7,676 nt of DNA. Source: Thermoflexus sp. GTDB taxonomy: Bacteria; Chloroflexota; Anaerolineae; Thermoflexales; Thermoflexaceae. Below the pieces are notes generated by a model. That model ran no database searches, was not told the DNA's origin, and worked only from the letters and a program-made list of their open reading frames with translations. A program made the translations under genes and the position numbers. Where the stretch lies: contig JAGHYO010000098.1 of NCBI GenBank assembly GCA_017743605.1, positions 1 through 7,676 on the forward strand. The letters run 5' to 3'. This document shows positions 1 to 6,776 of the stretch, one piece after another (within the stretch, counting starts at the first letter, position 1; every line of letters starts with the position of its first letter).

Positions 1-31
1 CCTTCCAGGACCTGCCACAACCCGCACCCGT
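1..31 (-). other. downstream edge of the operon; next gene may start here
   Basis: Only 31 bases remain after the cas7 stop. On the minus strand a TTG at 20-18 opens a frame reading LWQVLE up to the window edge, and a GTG at 27-25 opens another reading VRVVAGPGR. In dev-type loci cas5 (devS) follows cas7 directly, and the first reading resembles the opening beta strand of a Cas5/RAMP protein. No convincing Shine-Dalgarno precedes either start and six residues cannot identify a family, so this is a position to look at rather than a gene call. Confidence 0.15.
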
Positions 32-1099
32 CTAAGCCTTATAGTTGACTCCTTCGCCGAACAGGCGGTATGGATAGGTCTGCTCCAAGATCTGCCGCAT
101 GGTGGTCACAAAGTCGGCCATGCTGGCGAAGGGGTGGACCCGCAACTGTTCGCGATTAGGATCCAGCGCCCGAGCGATCCGCTGAACCTGCTCCTGGTAG
201 TCCTCCGCCAAGGGGCTGATGGTGGGCGCTGGGAGCACGGCGTGGCTCACAGCAACCACCCCCTCGAAGGCAACGATGTGCGGGTTCTGGGTGCCGCGCA
301 TGGCGCCGTTGGGCTCCACGAAGGTGTAGAGGACGCTCTCCAGGAAGACCCGATACCGGCGCAGCCGCTCCTCTTCAGGTATGGCGTAGGTCTGACTGAT
401 GTCGTTGAAGCCGATGCGAGCCAGTTCCAGGGTGGCGACGGCAGCGTAGATGCCGGAGGACGCCGGGCGGTGGAAGATGGGCTGAGCCTGGGCCTCCTCC
501 CCTTCGCCGCCCCGCTCCTGGGCGTAGCGGACGTGGAAGTAGGATTCGGTTCGCACTTTATCCGGCAGGCCGACGACCCAGCCGAACTCCGCCACCGACT
601 TGCGGGGGATAGAGCGGCCCGATTGGCGCTCTCGCCCCTTTTCACCAGAGGATTGCTCACGTTGCGGCGGAGCGATCAGCACGCCCTCGGCATCACACAG
701 GCTGCACCTCCTCAGAAGCTCATCTATCACCTCGCTGTCTAGGTGACTCCATTCTGCCTTTTCTTTGCCATCCCTTTCCTTTTTGACCCTCTTGCTTTCC
801 AGCGCCCACCTCAGGAACTCGCTATCCCCCAGGATGCGATCGGAGCGGAAGATCCGGCATCCGGCGCAGAGGGGCAGCCCCCGCTCCCGGGCCAGGAGGT
901 AGAAGTGCTCCGCCTGGATATGCTTGAACATGTCCCCGCTGATGGCGTTGACCTTGTGGATGTTTCCCTCCGTATCCACCAGGATCACGGTGCGGGTCAT
1001 GATCTGGTTTCCCTCGCCGCCCTCATTGTTGAGGGAGTGGAGTTCCAGTGTCAGACGGCCGGAGATGGACAAGCTGTAAACGGGCTTGCGCTCAGACAT
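32..1099 (-). CDS. cas7: Cas7 backbone subunit, DevR family
   Basis: Predicted 355-residue Cas7, the crRNA-coating backbone subunit of a type I Cascade complex. It belongs to the DevR 'CRISPR-associated autoregulator' group of the RAMP superfamily. Visible family features: an N-terminal beta strand (YSLSISGRLTLELHSLNNEG, about residues 7-27), EGNQ (about 29-32), NAISGDMFKHIQAEH (51-65) and, near the C-terminal third, QNPHIVAFEGVVAVS followed by LPAP and SPLAEDY. Two CxxC pairs (C78/C81 and C132/C135) could bind one zinc in the domain between strands. The ATG at 1099 was chosen over upstream in-frame ATGs (to 1171) because AGGAGGTG lies 5 nt before it and the longer form would run into cas8. 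The gene starts 16 bp after the cas8 stop, so it is almost certainly co-transcribed. The class and role are secure; the exact subtype is not. Confidence 0.92.
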   Translation of the reverse strand: MSERKPVYSLSISGRLTLELHSLNNEGGEGNQIMTRTVILVDTEGNIHKVNAISGDMFKHIQAEHFYLLARERGLPLCAGCRIFRSDRILGDSEFLRWALESKRVKKERDGKEKAEWSHLDSEVIDELLRRCSLCDAEGVLIAPPQREQSSGEKGRERQSGRSIPRKSVAEFGWVVGLPDKVRTESYFHVRYAQERGGEGEEAQAQPIFHRPASSGIYAAVATLELARIGFNDISQTYAIPEEERLRRYRVFLESVLYTFVEPNGAMRGTQNPHIVAFEGVVAVSHAVLPAPTISPLAEDYQEQVQRIARALDPNREQLRVHPFASMADFVTTMRQILEQTYPYRLFGEGVNYKA

Positions 1100-1115
1100 C
1101 GTGACACCTCCTCGC

Positions 1116-1520
1116 TCATGGGTTTGTCCCGGCTTCGGCATCTCGCGGCTCGCGGGCGTACCCATAGGCAATCAACAAACCGGCCACTACTTCGGAGCCG
1201 TATTCGTCCACCAGGCGCACCACCTCCTCAACGGCAGTCGTGCGCAGGTCCCGGCGCAGTTGTTTCCCGGTGTTCTCCAATTTCTGCACGTTCTCCTGGT
1301 TGTAACTCTGCATGAAGTGGCAGAGGGCCACGATGAACTCGTCGCGCACGGTGGCTTTGCGTTTGAGTTCGGCCCCCAAGCCGTAGCGGACTTCGTAGAG
1401 AACGTCCTGGTCGTTTGCCTTGCGGCTCTGGGGGATGACAGTGCTGTGGCGGATTGCGTACGCCACCTCCCGGAAGCCTTCGTTCTGAATAATGGACAGA
1501 AGCGGTTTGTCGGCAGCCAT
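1116..1520 (-). CDS. putative Cas11-like small subunit from an internal start in cas8
   Basis: An in-frame ATG at 1520-1518 (cas8 codon 459) is preceded by GGGGAGGT (1533-1526) with a 5-nt spacer, as good as any start site in this operon. It would produce a 134-residue protein equal to the cas8 C-terminus, running from MAADKPLLSIIQ to the shared stop. The sequence looks all-helical and charged, with helices around EFIVALCHFMQSYNQENVQKL and TTAVEEVVRLVDEYGSEVVAGLLIAYGYA. In subtypes I-B, I-C and I-D, Cas11 small subunits are known to be translated from inside the large-subunit gene; the size and place fit that pattern. The Shine-Dalgarno falls on codons for Leu-Gly-Arg-Leu, using AGG for Arg. 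Expression is inferred, not shown. It could instead be a chance purine-rich stretch. Confidence 0.5.
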   Translation of the reverse strand: MAADKPLLSIIQNEGFREVAYAIRHSTVIPQSRKANDQDVLYEVRYGLGAELKRKATVRDEFIVALCHFMQSYNQENVQKLENTGKQLRRDLRTTAVEEVVRLVDEYGSEVVAGLLIAYGYAREPRDAEAGTNP

Positions 1521-2894
1521 GATCAACCTCCCCAATTGAGATGGACTGAAGGTAGGAACCCAGCGCGCGCCCTCGTTGTAGCGGCGCATGATCTCATGGC
1601 TGTATCCGGCGGCGAAGTCAAAGAACGCGCCCCAGTTGTTCCCGGCAACGAAGTCCCGATAGGCCCGGAGCAGGTTGTGCCCGTCGCTGCGGGTCTCATC
1701 AATCCCCCGAACGACCTCTAGATGCTCGTCGATCACCTCCCGTATACTTAGGATGTCGGCCCGCGATCGGGGCGTGCCCGTCCACTGAGGTAGATGGAGG
1801 AAGGACATGTTGACCATCGTATAAGCGCTGCGGCTGAGCAACTTGAACTGGGCCACGTGGAAGCCGGCCACGACCTTCTCCGGAGCCATCGAGGTCACGT
1901 CAACGTCAAAGTTCACGTCGTCCTGGCCTGCCGCCTCCACGTAATCCAGCCAGGCCCGCACGAAGAGGAGCAGGCTGGTGATGTCGGACTTCAGGCTGGT
2001 CTCGTCCCCGCGGCGCTCGTTCCGGAGGTAGCGTCGGAACCGGGCCGTCACCTCCCGGTGGGCCCGCCAGTCCAGCCGAAGGGGCGCCGGGACGTAGACC
2101 TTCCAGTCCTCCGTGTCCACCACCCGCCGGGGGATCATGCACTCCCACAGCCCCACCGCCTTCAGGAACTCCTCCGGCCAGGGGCGGTCTTTGACGTTGT
2201 CCATCCGCAGGGCATCGGCCTTCGGCTCGTTAAGCCCCTTCCCCTGGTGGGGGTTCAGCAACTGAGAGGCGGTCTCCTGGGCCTTCGGGATGGCCTTCCC
2301 GGCCCCCTTTTTCCAGGCCTGAAGGGCCTTTTCGTCCCCCTCCGGGGTGGAGAACAGGCGGAGGACGGCCCGCACATGCTCGGCGGCCCGGTCGCGGCTT
2401 CGGGCCCATCCGGCGACAATGCGGTTGTAGGCGTCCATCGCCTGCATCCGCCTGTCGCCCAGAAACGCCACGACCGTCCAGTCCCCGGGCGGCTCCTGAT
2501 CGCGCAATTGTTGCTCCAGGTCGCTGCCCCGGACGTTTTCCTCCCGGAGATCGAAGCGCATTTTTCGGTAGGCCTGTACCTGCTCCCGGGTCACATCCAC
2601 ATCTCGGGTGGGGGTATCGGGTGGCACGTCATCGGCTGAAGTGCGTCGGTTGGTCAGGAACGGGGCCGGGCTGCGGAAGAACGGGCCGTCCGGCACCCAT
2701 TCCTTCCGCACCGGCTCGCTCAGGCGGATTTCGTAGTAGGGACCGGCGTCTACGATGGTCATACGTGGCTTGTTGAATTCGCCCCTGGCCAGCCCAGCCA
2801 GCCGATCCAGGATGGCCGCCAGACCATACGTCAGCAGGACATCGGCATAGGTGCCCGTGCGCTTGGGGACAAAATAGGCGTCCTGATGCATCAT
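1116..2894 (-). CDS. cas8: Cas8-like large subunit of type I Cascade
   Basis: A 592-residue protein in the large-subunit position between cas3 and cas7. By analogy it would recognise the PAM and recruit Cas3. The assignment rests on position, size and style rather than a diagnostic motif. The N-terminus has a PKRTGTYADVLLTYGLAAIL block. The middle (about 180-250) is Lys/Pro-rich and probably flexible. The C-terminal part contains FKLLSRSAYTMVNMSFL (about 350-366), LGRLIMAADKPLLSII (454-469), GFREVAYAIRHST (473-485) and YEVRYGLGAELKRKA (500-514), then a helix-rich tail. There is no HD nuclease or GGDD palm motif, which argues against Cas10d of subtype I-D. Its closest positional counterpart is devT of Myxococcus. 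The first ATG overlaps the cas3 stop (ATGA), and a second ATG follows at 2891; AGGAGG lies immediately upstream. An internal start near codon 459 may yield a separate small subunit. Confidence 0.75.
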   Translation of the reverse strand: MMHQDAYFVPKRTGTYADVLLTYGLAAILDRLAGLARGEFNKPRMTIVDAGPYYEIRLSEPVRKEWVPDGPFFRSPAPFLTNRRTSADDVPPDTPTRDVDVTREQVQAYRKMRFDLREENVRGSDLEQQLRDQEPPGDWTVVAFLGDRRMQAMDAYNRIVAGWARSRDRAAEHVRAVLRLFSTPEGDEKALQAWKKGAGKAIPKAQETASQLLNPHQGKGLNEPKADALRMDNVKDRPWPEEFLKAVGLWECMIPRRVVDTEDWKVYVPAPLRLDWRAHREVTARFRRYLRNERRGDETSLKSDITSLLLFVRAWLDYVEAAGQDDVNFDVDVTSMAPEKVVAGFHVAQFKLLSRSAYTMVNMSFLHLPQWTGTPRSRADILSIREVIDEHLEVVRGIDETRSDGHNLLRAYRDFVAGNNWGAFFDFAAGYSHEIMRRYNEGARWVPTFSPSQLGRLIMAADKPLLSIIQNEGFREVAYAIRHSTVIPQSRKANDQDVLYEVRYGLGAELKRKATVRDEFIVALCHFMQSYNQENVQKLENTGKQLRRDLRTTAVEEVVRLVDEYGSEVVAGLLIAYGYAREPRDAEAGTNP

Positions 2895-5401
2895 TCCTCC
2901 TCCTGCGACAGCTCGTCACACAGTCTGAGAATCCGCACAATGATGAAGTAGAGCAGCCAGCCGTCCCAAGGGGGCGGCGACGGCAGGAGCCGCTTTCCCA
3001 GGTTGGGCGCCTCATTCTCTGTCAGCAACCCCTGCGCCCATTCGGGCCGGCCGCCCACAGCCGAGAGCGCCTCCGCGACCGTTTCCCTGGCGCGGGGGTG
3101 CAGGCGGTAGGATGCCGCCTCGCGGAGGTAAGGGCTGTGGTGGCGGGCAATGGCGGTGACGGCCGCTTGGTAGAGATCGGGGTAACATCCGCCCTCCAGC
3201 GCTTCCCAGAGGATGGGAGCGGCGGCGAAGGCCCCCTCGCCGGCGTGGTTGGGCCGCGCCGGGCGGACCTCCCGCGCGATCCGCCGGTGCTCCTCCGTCT
3301 CGCTCCACACGTGGGCCACCAGAAAGGACGGCTCCTGGCCGCTGACCCGCTTCTGGTACTCCGCCGCCCATTTCTGCCATTGCTCCTGGAGTTTGCCCAC
3401 GTCGTGGAGGGCCAGCGCCAGGCGCACGGCCCGCTCCAGACGTTCCCCCAGGCCGGAACGGCCCGCAACCCAGGCCAGGCGGTGGCGGAACAGGCGCTCA
3501 AACACCCGCGCCATCGCCCTCACGTGCTGAACGTAGGACTCCAGGCGGTAGACATATTTCTCCCGGTCGCCCCGCCGCCGGGGAGCCTGGGGGGAGCGGT
3601 ACGCGCCGTCTCCAGGGTCCAGCCGGAAGCCCTGCTCCGGGTCGTAGGAGACCAGCCTGGGATGGACCGCGAAGAGCAGCGATTTAGAGATGTCGTCGGG
3701 ACTCCTCACATCCAACCAGCGGTAGACCGTCGGCGCACGGCTGTCCTCTTCGTCTTTCTGGGCGACGGGGTAGCGCAGCGCCCAGGGGAGGCCCAGCGCC
3801 TCGGCCTTCGCCAGCAGGCTGCGGACCGCGCCCCGCAGACTCCCATGCCACAGGGAGAACCCCTCGTAGCGGAAGGGGCTGTCCTCTGTGAGGTCCGACG
3901 GCGCGTCATCGACGATGAGCGTGCGGCTGTCTACCGGCCGGATCAGTTCCGGCCGCACCGAGGCCTCCCCCCGCTCCAGGCCGTCCCGGATCAGGTCCCA
4001 GAGACGGCCTTCGTCCTCCCGCATCGCCCGGAGGATGGCCCTGTCCACCTCCTGATGGGCAACGTTGACGATCTCCTGCTCCTGCGCGAAGTCCAGGGTT
4101 TCCCCGCTCCGCTCCTGCAGGGCCTGCCGGGTGCGCTCACAGATAGCCTGCTCCTCCTGGGAGAGGTAGGGGGCCGTGTCGGGCTTCCCGTCATCCCGCG
4201 CAGGGACCTCGTAGATGTAGACCTCCCCCTGCTCGCCGGGGTAGCGGGCACAGCGCCCGGCCCGCTGGAGGACGCTGGCCGCCGGGGCCAGTTCGGTGTG
4301 CAGCACCCCGCTGGTGAGGTCCAGCCCGACCTCCACCACCTGGGTGGCGACGACGATGAGGCTCCCGACCCGCCACTTCTTCCGCTCAGGGCCGCACTCG
4401 GCGCTGAGGAACGCCTCCTTGACCTGCCGGTGGGAGCGCTCAAAGCGGCTGTGGAGGAGCATCACCCAGGGGGAATCCGATGGCGCCCCGACCATCTCCT
4501 CCCGAAGCACCTCCACGGCCTGGTCCAGGGTACGGCGCCGCTTCTCGGGCTCCGTCGCGTGCCGCGGGGCCTCGTAGAGGGGCTTCAGGGCCGGCGAGGC
4601 CACGGGGACAGGGCGGCATCCCGCCGCCACCAGCGCCCGATAGAGGCTCAGGGCCCGCTCCACGGTGTTGCAGACGGCCAGGGATCGGCCCATAGGGCCG
4701 TGCGCCCTCAGCACGTCCTCCGCGCGCAGCACCGTCTCCCGCCAGAAGAACCGCCGCTCCCGGCGGGGAGCCGTCCCCCGCCGGGTCTCAATCCAGGCCA
4801 CCTCGTCGGCCTGGACGATCTCATCCTGGGCCCCCAGGAGGGCCGCGGCCTCCTTCAGCATCGTCCGGGAGAAGGTGGCCGTCATCAGGAGGAAGGGGGC
4901 AAACCGCCCGTAGAGGCGCAGCAGTTGCAGGGTGGTCTGCATCGCCTCCGGAGGGAAGAGGTGGAACTCGTCAAAGACCAGATAGGAGCTCAGCACGGCC
5001 CCCATGTTGACGTTGGCCCGGCTGGGGGAGAGGCTGTAGGGGACGCCCAGGGCGCTGCTGAGAACCTGGTCCAGGGTGGCGAAGACCAGGTCGCCCATCA
5101 GTTGGGGATCCTCGGGAAACTCGCCGGTCTGGATGCGGACCTCCAGGCGACGGCCGAAGCGCCGATCGTAGGACTCCGCCAGTTCCCGATATTCCCGCTC
5201 AAACTGGGCCGCCAGGACCCGCCGCGGGACGACATACAGGCACTGCCGGGGAAAGCAGTCCGGCGGGAAATCAAAGAAGGCCTCAATGAACGGCGCCAGC
5301 GCGGCCAGCGTCTTGCCGGAGCCGGTGGGCGCATGGAGGATGACCGACTTCCCCTGGTGGAGCGCGCTCTTAACATTCTCTTGGTAGGGATAGAGAGACA
5401 T
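2891..5401 (-). CDS. cas3: Cas3 helicase-nuclease, helicase first, HD domain at the C-terminus
   Basis: An 836-residue effector nuclease-helicase recruited by Cascade to unwind and cut the non-target DNA strand. Superfamily 2 helicase motifs are in order: aromatic/Q motif YPYQ (4-7), Walker A APTGSGKT (24-31), DEFH box (144-147), TAT (174-176), ATQVVEVGLDL (352-362) and QRAGRCAR (379-386). A complete HD phosphohydrolase site follows: H626 in YVQHVRA, H666-D667 in LALHDVGKLQ, H719 in NHAGEG and H754-H755, then a closing helix WLLYFIIVRILRLCDELS. Both activities therefore look intact. The order is helicase-HD, the reverse of the usual HD-helicase Cas3 of subtypes I-C and I-E. The ATG at 5401 was chosen because GGAGG from the end of the regulator gene precedes it; it begins one base after the regulator's TGA. 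Its 3' end overlaps the cas8 start by four bases. Confidence 0.95.
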   Translation of the reverse strand: MSLYPYQENVKSALHQGKSVILHAPTGSGKTLAALAPFIEAFFDFPPDCFPRQCLYVVPRRVLAAQFEREYRELAESYDRRFGRRLEVRIQTGEFPEDPQLMGDLVFATLDQVLSSALGVPYSLSPSRANVNMGAVLSSYLVFDEFHLFPPEAMQTTLQLLRLYGRFAPFLLMTATFSRTMLKEAAALLGAQDEIVQADEVAWIETRRGTAPRRERRFFWRETVLRAEDVLRAHGPMGRSLAVCNTVERALSLYRALVAAGCRPVPVASPALKPLYEAPRHATEPEKRRRTLDQAVEVLREEMVGAPSDSPWVMLLHSRFERSHRQVKEAFLSAECGPERKKWRVGSLIVVATQVVEVGLDLTSGVLHTELAPAASVLQRAGRCARYPGEQGEVYIYEVPARDDGKPDTAPYLSQEEQAICERTRQALQERSGETLDFAQEQEIVNVAHQEVDRAILRAMREDEGRLWDLIRDGLERGEASVRPELIRPVDSRTLIVDDAPSDLTEDSPFRYEGFSLWHGSLRGAVRSLLAKAEALGLPWALRYPVAQKDEEDSRAPTVYRWLDVRSPDDISKSLLFAVHPRLVSYDPEQGFRLDPGDGAYRSPQAPRRRGDREKYVYRLESYVQHVRAMARVFERLFRHRLAWVAGRSGLGERLERAVRLALALHDVGKLQEQWQKWAAEYQKRVSGQEPSFLVAHVWSETEEHRRIAREVRPARPNHAGEGAFAAAPILWEALEGGCYPDLYQAAVTAIARHHSPYLREAASYRLHPRARETVAEALSAVGGRPEWAQGLLTENEAPNLGKRLLPSPPPWDGWLLYFIIVRILRLCDELSQEEE

Positions 5402-5402
5402 T

Positions 5403-6446
5403 TCAGCCTCCGAAGAAATCCTGTAGCGTTGTGGAACGATCCGGAACGGGGGAGGAGGCCACATGCCAGCCGTACATCAGAGCCAGCCTCCGCGCCTCTC
5501 CCATCATCGTCTCCCGGAGCTCCTTCGGAGCCAGGACCTCCACGTCGGCCCCCCAGCCCCGGATCCAGGGGACCATCTCCCGGACCTCAGCCACCCGAGC
5601 TCGCCAGAGGAGGCTTCCGTCGGGCTGCTCCTCTACCTGCTCGCTCCGGTGCCAGCGGGTCTCCCGCACCCGGTGGGCGACGCGGGGGTGGAACTTCAGG
5701 ACGACCTCCACCGGCTCCTCATCGGTGTACCAGATGCCCCAAGCGTCCGCCAGCAAGGCGCGCGGATCAAAGTCGGCCGGGATTTCGTAGGTCTGGGAGA
5801 GTTTCTGGATCCGCCGGATACGCTCGATCTTGAAGGTGCGAATGGCCCCGGGCGGCTCCCGGTGGCCGATGACGTGGGCGGTCTGGCCCACCGGGTACGG
5901 CTCAATGAAGTAGGGGGCGAAAACGTACTCGTACACCCGGCCCGTCCTCTCGTGCTGATGCCAGACCCGCACCTTTCGCCGCTCAGACCAGGCCAGGGTT
6001 AGCGTCTCCAGAACCTCCAGGTAGACAGGGTCGCCACGCCGATTCACGGGATCGTCCATCTCCGCAGCAGCGCAAGCCATATGCTTGCTGATGAAGGGAG
6101 CCAGCCGCTCCAGTGCCGCTCCCAGCTTTCGGATCGCTGAAGCTGCGTGAGGATAATACCGGTCGGTCCGGCTGACCATCATCCGCACGGCCAGGAAGAG
6201 AGCCATCGCCTCGTGGAGGGTCAGGTGGACCCGGGTCAAGTACCGGCTCCGGTCTATGGCCAGCCGGCCGTCCTCCATCTCGTAGACCCCGTACTGGTGG
6301 GTCAGTTCGGGCAGGTAGCGGTGGATGGTGGACCGATGGACGCGGAGGCGGCGAGCGAGCTCCGCCTGCGAAAGGCCCTCCGGATGGGTCAGCAGGAGCG
6401 CCGCAATCTGAAAGAGCCGTTCGGTTTTGGTAGAGGCCTTTTCCAT
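5403..6446 (-). CDS. WYL-domain HTH transcriptional regulator of the cas operon
   Basis: A 347-residue DeoR/YafY-like regulator. It has an N-terminal winged HTH (about 8-62, recognition region SQAELARRLRVHRSTIHRYL at 26-45), a helical linker, a WYL domain (about 145-218, APYFIEPYPVG then HVIGHRE) and a C-terminal WCX domain (about 245-325, VEVVLKFHPRVAHRVRE through the GADVEVLAPKELR stretch). WYL domains sense ligands, probably nucleic acid or nucleotides, and such regulators are repeatedly found in CRISPR loci, for example upstream of the Synechocystis subtype I-D operon. The signature Trp-Tyr-Leu positions appear to read Ala-His-Val here. The ATG at 6446 is preceded by GAGGAGG with normal spacing; an in-frame ATG at 6572 would add 42 low-complexity residues and lacks such a site. 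As first gene of the cas3-cas8-cas7 run, it likely controls the operon and itself. Confidence 0.9.
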   Translation of the reverse strand: MEKASTKTERLFQIAALLLTHPEGLSQAELARRLRVHRSTIHRYLPELTHQYGVYEMEDGRLAIDRSRYLTRVHLTLHEAMALFLAVRMMVSRTDRYYPHAASAIRKLGAALERLAPFISKHMACAAAEMDDPVNRRGDPVYLEVLETLTLAWSERRKVRVWHQHERTGRVYEYVFAPYFIEPYPVGQTAHVIGHREPPGAIRTFKIERIRRIQKLSQTYEIPADFDPRALLADAWGIWYTDEEPVEVVLKFHPRVAHRVRETRWHRSEQVEEQPDGSLLWRARVAEVREMVPWIRGWGADVEVLAPKELRETMMGEARRLALMYGWHVASSPVPDRSTTLQDFFGG

Positions 6447-6510
6447 CAACAGCCTCCTCAAGCAGCGCTTTGGGGCTTGCCACAAGCATCTTTCAGAGAC
6501 GCTATGATTT

Positions 6511-6630
6511 CTAATGGACTCCGTTATTCGGGCGCTGGGTGGGCGAAGGCAATGCCTTCGCCCATGGGTCAACTGCGGGCAGTTGGCCTACTTCGGCCTG
6601 GGCTTCCGACGACTTTGGGACGCCCCCCAT
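6511..6630 (-). CDS. possible 39-residue small protein, unrecognised
   Basis: A minus-strand ATG at 6630 follows AGGAGG (6641-6636) with a 5-nt spacer and opens 39 codons ending in TAG at 6511. The product begins MGGVPKSSEAQAEVGQLPAV and ends RPNNGVH, with no membrane segment, motif or family I recognise. Against it: the frame runs straight through the palindromic repeat at 6540-6564, which usually lies in non-coding DNA, and the composition is unremarkable. It may instead be leader RNA of the cas operon. Confidence 0.2.
   Translation of the reverse strand: MGGVPKSSEAQAEVGQLPAVDPWAKALPSPTQRPNNGVH
6540..6564. repeat. REP-like palindrome, copy 1
   Basis: A perfect 12-bp inverted repeat around one central A, with core GAAGGCAATGCCTTC (6545-6559) and GC arms. 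It shares its 15-base core, in the same orientation, with the second palindrome at 7208-7238 but has different outer arms. No T-tract follows on either strand, so it is not a standard intrinsic terminator. It most likely belongs to a family of interspersed palindromic elements. Confidence 0.6.
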
Positions 6631-6748
6631 TATCCGCCTCCTATGGTAGCACGGGGATGTTGCAGCGAACGCAACAAGGGGCGGATTCTCCGCGAAATTC
6701 GTTGAGAAAAGGGGGTCCTCTGCAACCGGGCTGAGAGCGGAAATACAG

Positions 6749-6776
6749 CCTGAGCCCCTGCCTCAGGGGTATACCC
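6749..6776. repeat. overlapping inverted repeats at the csx15 3' end
   Basis: Two alternative hairpins compete here: CCTGAG/CTCAGG (6749-6754 with 6762-6767) and CCCCTG/CAGGGG (6755-6760 with 6764-6769). They run into a perfect 10-bp palindrome GGGTATACCC (6767-6776). The csx15 stop codon (6765-6763) lies inside. On the minus strand this could end csx15 transcription, but there is no T-tract, so the role is unproven. Confidence 0.3.

Larger units (their letters stand above)
6447..6762. other. 316-bp gap between the regulator and the csx15 remnant
   Basis: No well-supported gene is present. It should hold the promoter of the regulator-cas operon, read on the minus strand. Candidates are an extended -10 like TGCTACCAT (6651-6643) and an AT-rich patch around 6500-6535, neither with a good -35. 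It also contains a palindromic repeat (6540-6564), a 39-codon minus-strand frame with a good ribosome site (6630-6511), and several small inverted repeats between 6659 and 6700 (GTTGC/GCAAC, GCGGA/TCCGC, CGAA/TTCG). Confidence 0.4.

Noticed and set aside
1516..1600. An alternative internal cas8 start at codon 436 (about 1589)
   Set aside because: It has no purine-rich ribosome site upstream, in contrast to the start at 1520.
1794..2639. A 281-codon plus-strand frame antisense to cas8
   Set aside because: Low-complexity Gly/His/Leu/Pro translation and no family features; a compositional shadow of cas8.
3022..3514. A separate HD nuclease (Cas3'') made from an internal start in cas3
   Set aside because: The ATG at about 3514 has only a GAGGG two bases before it, a poor spacing, and lies after the first HD-site histidine (H626). 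Nothing marks a stand-alone gene.
3098..5833. A 911-codon open frame on the plus strand antisense to cas3
   Set aside because: It is the mirror of a GC-rich gene with few stops on the complementary strand. The translation is rich in Pro/Gly/Arg/His with no recognisable domain, while the minus strand has every Cas3 motif.
6540..6564. The palindrome as an intrinsic transcription terminator
   Set aside because: No run of T follows on either strand, and the same core recurs elsewhere with different arms, which fits an interspersed repeat better.
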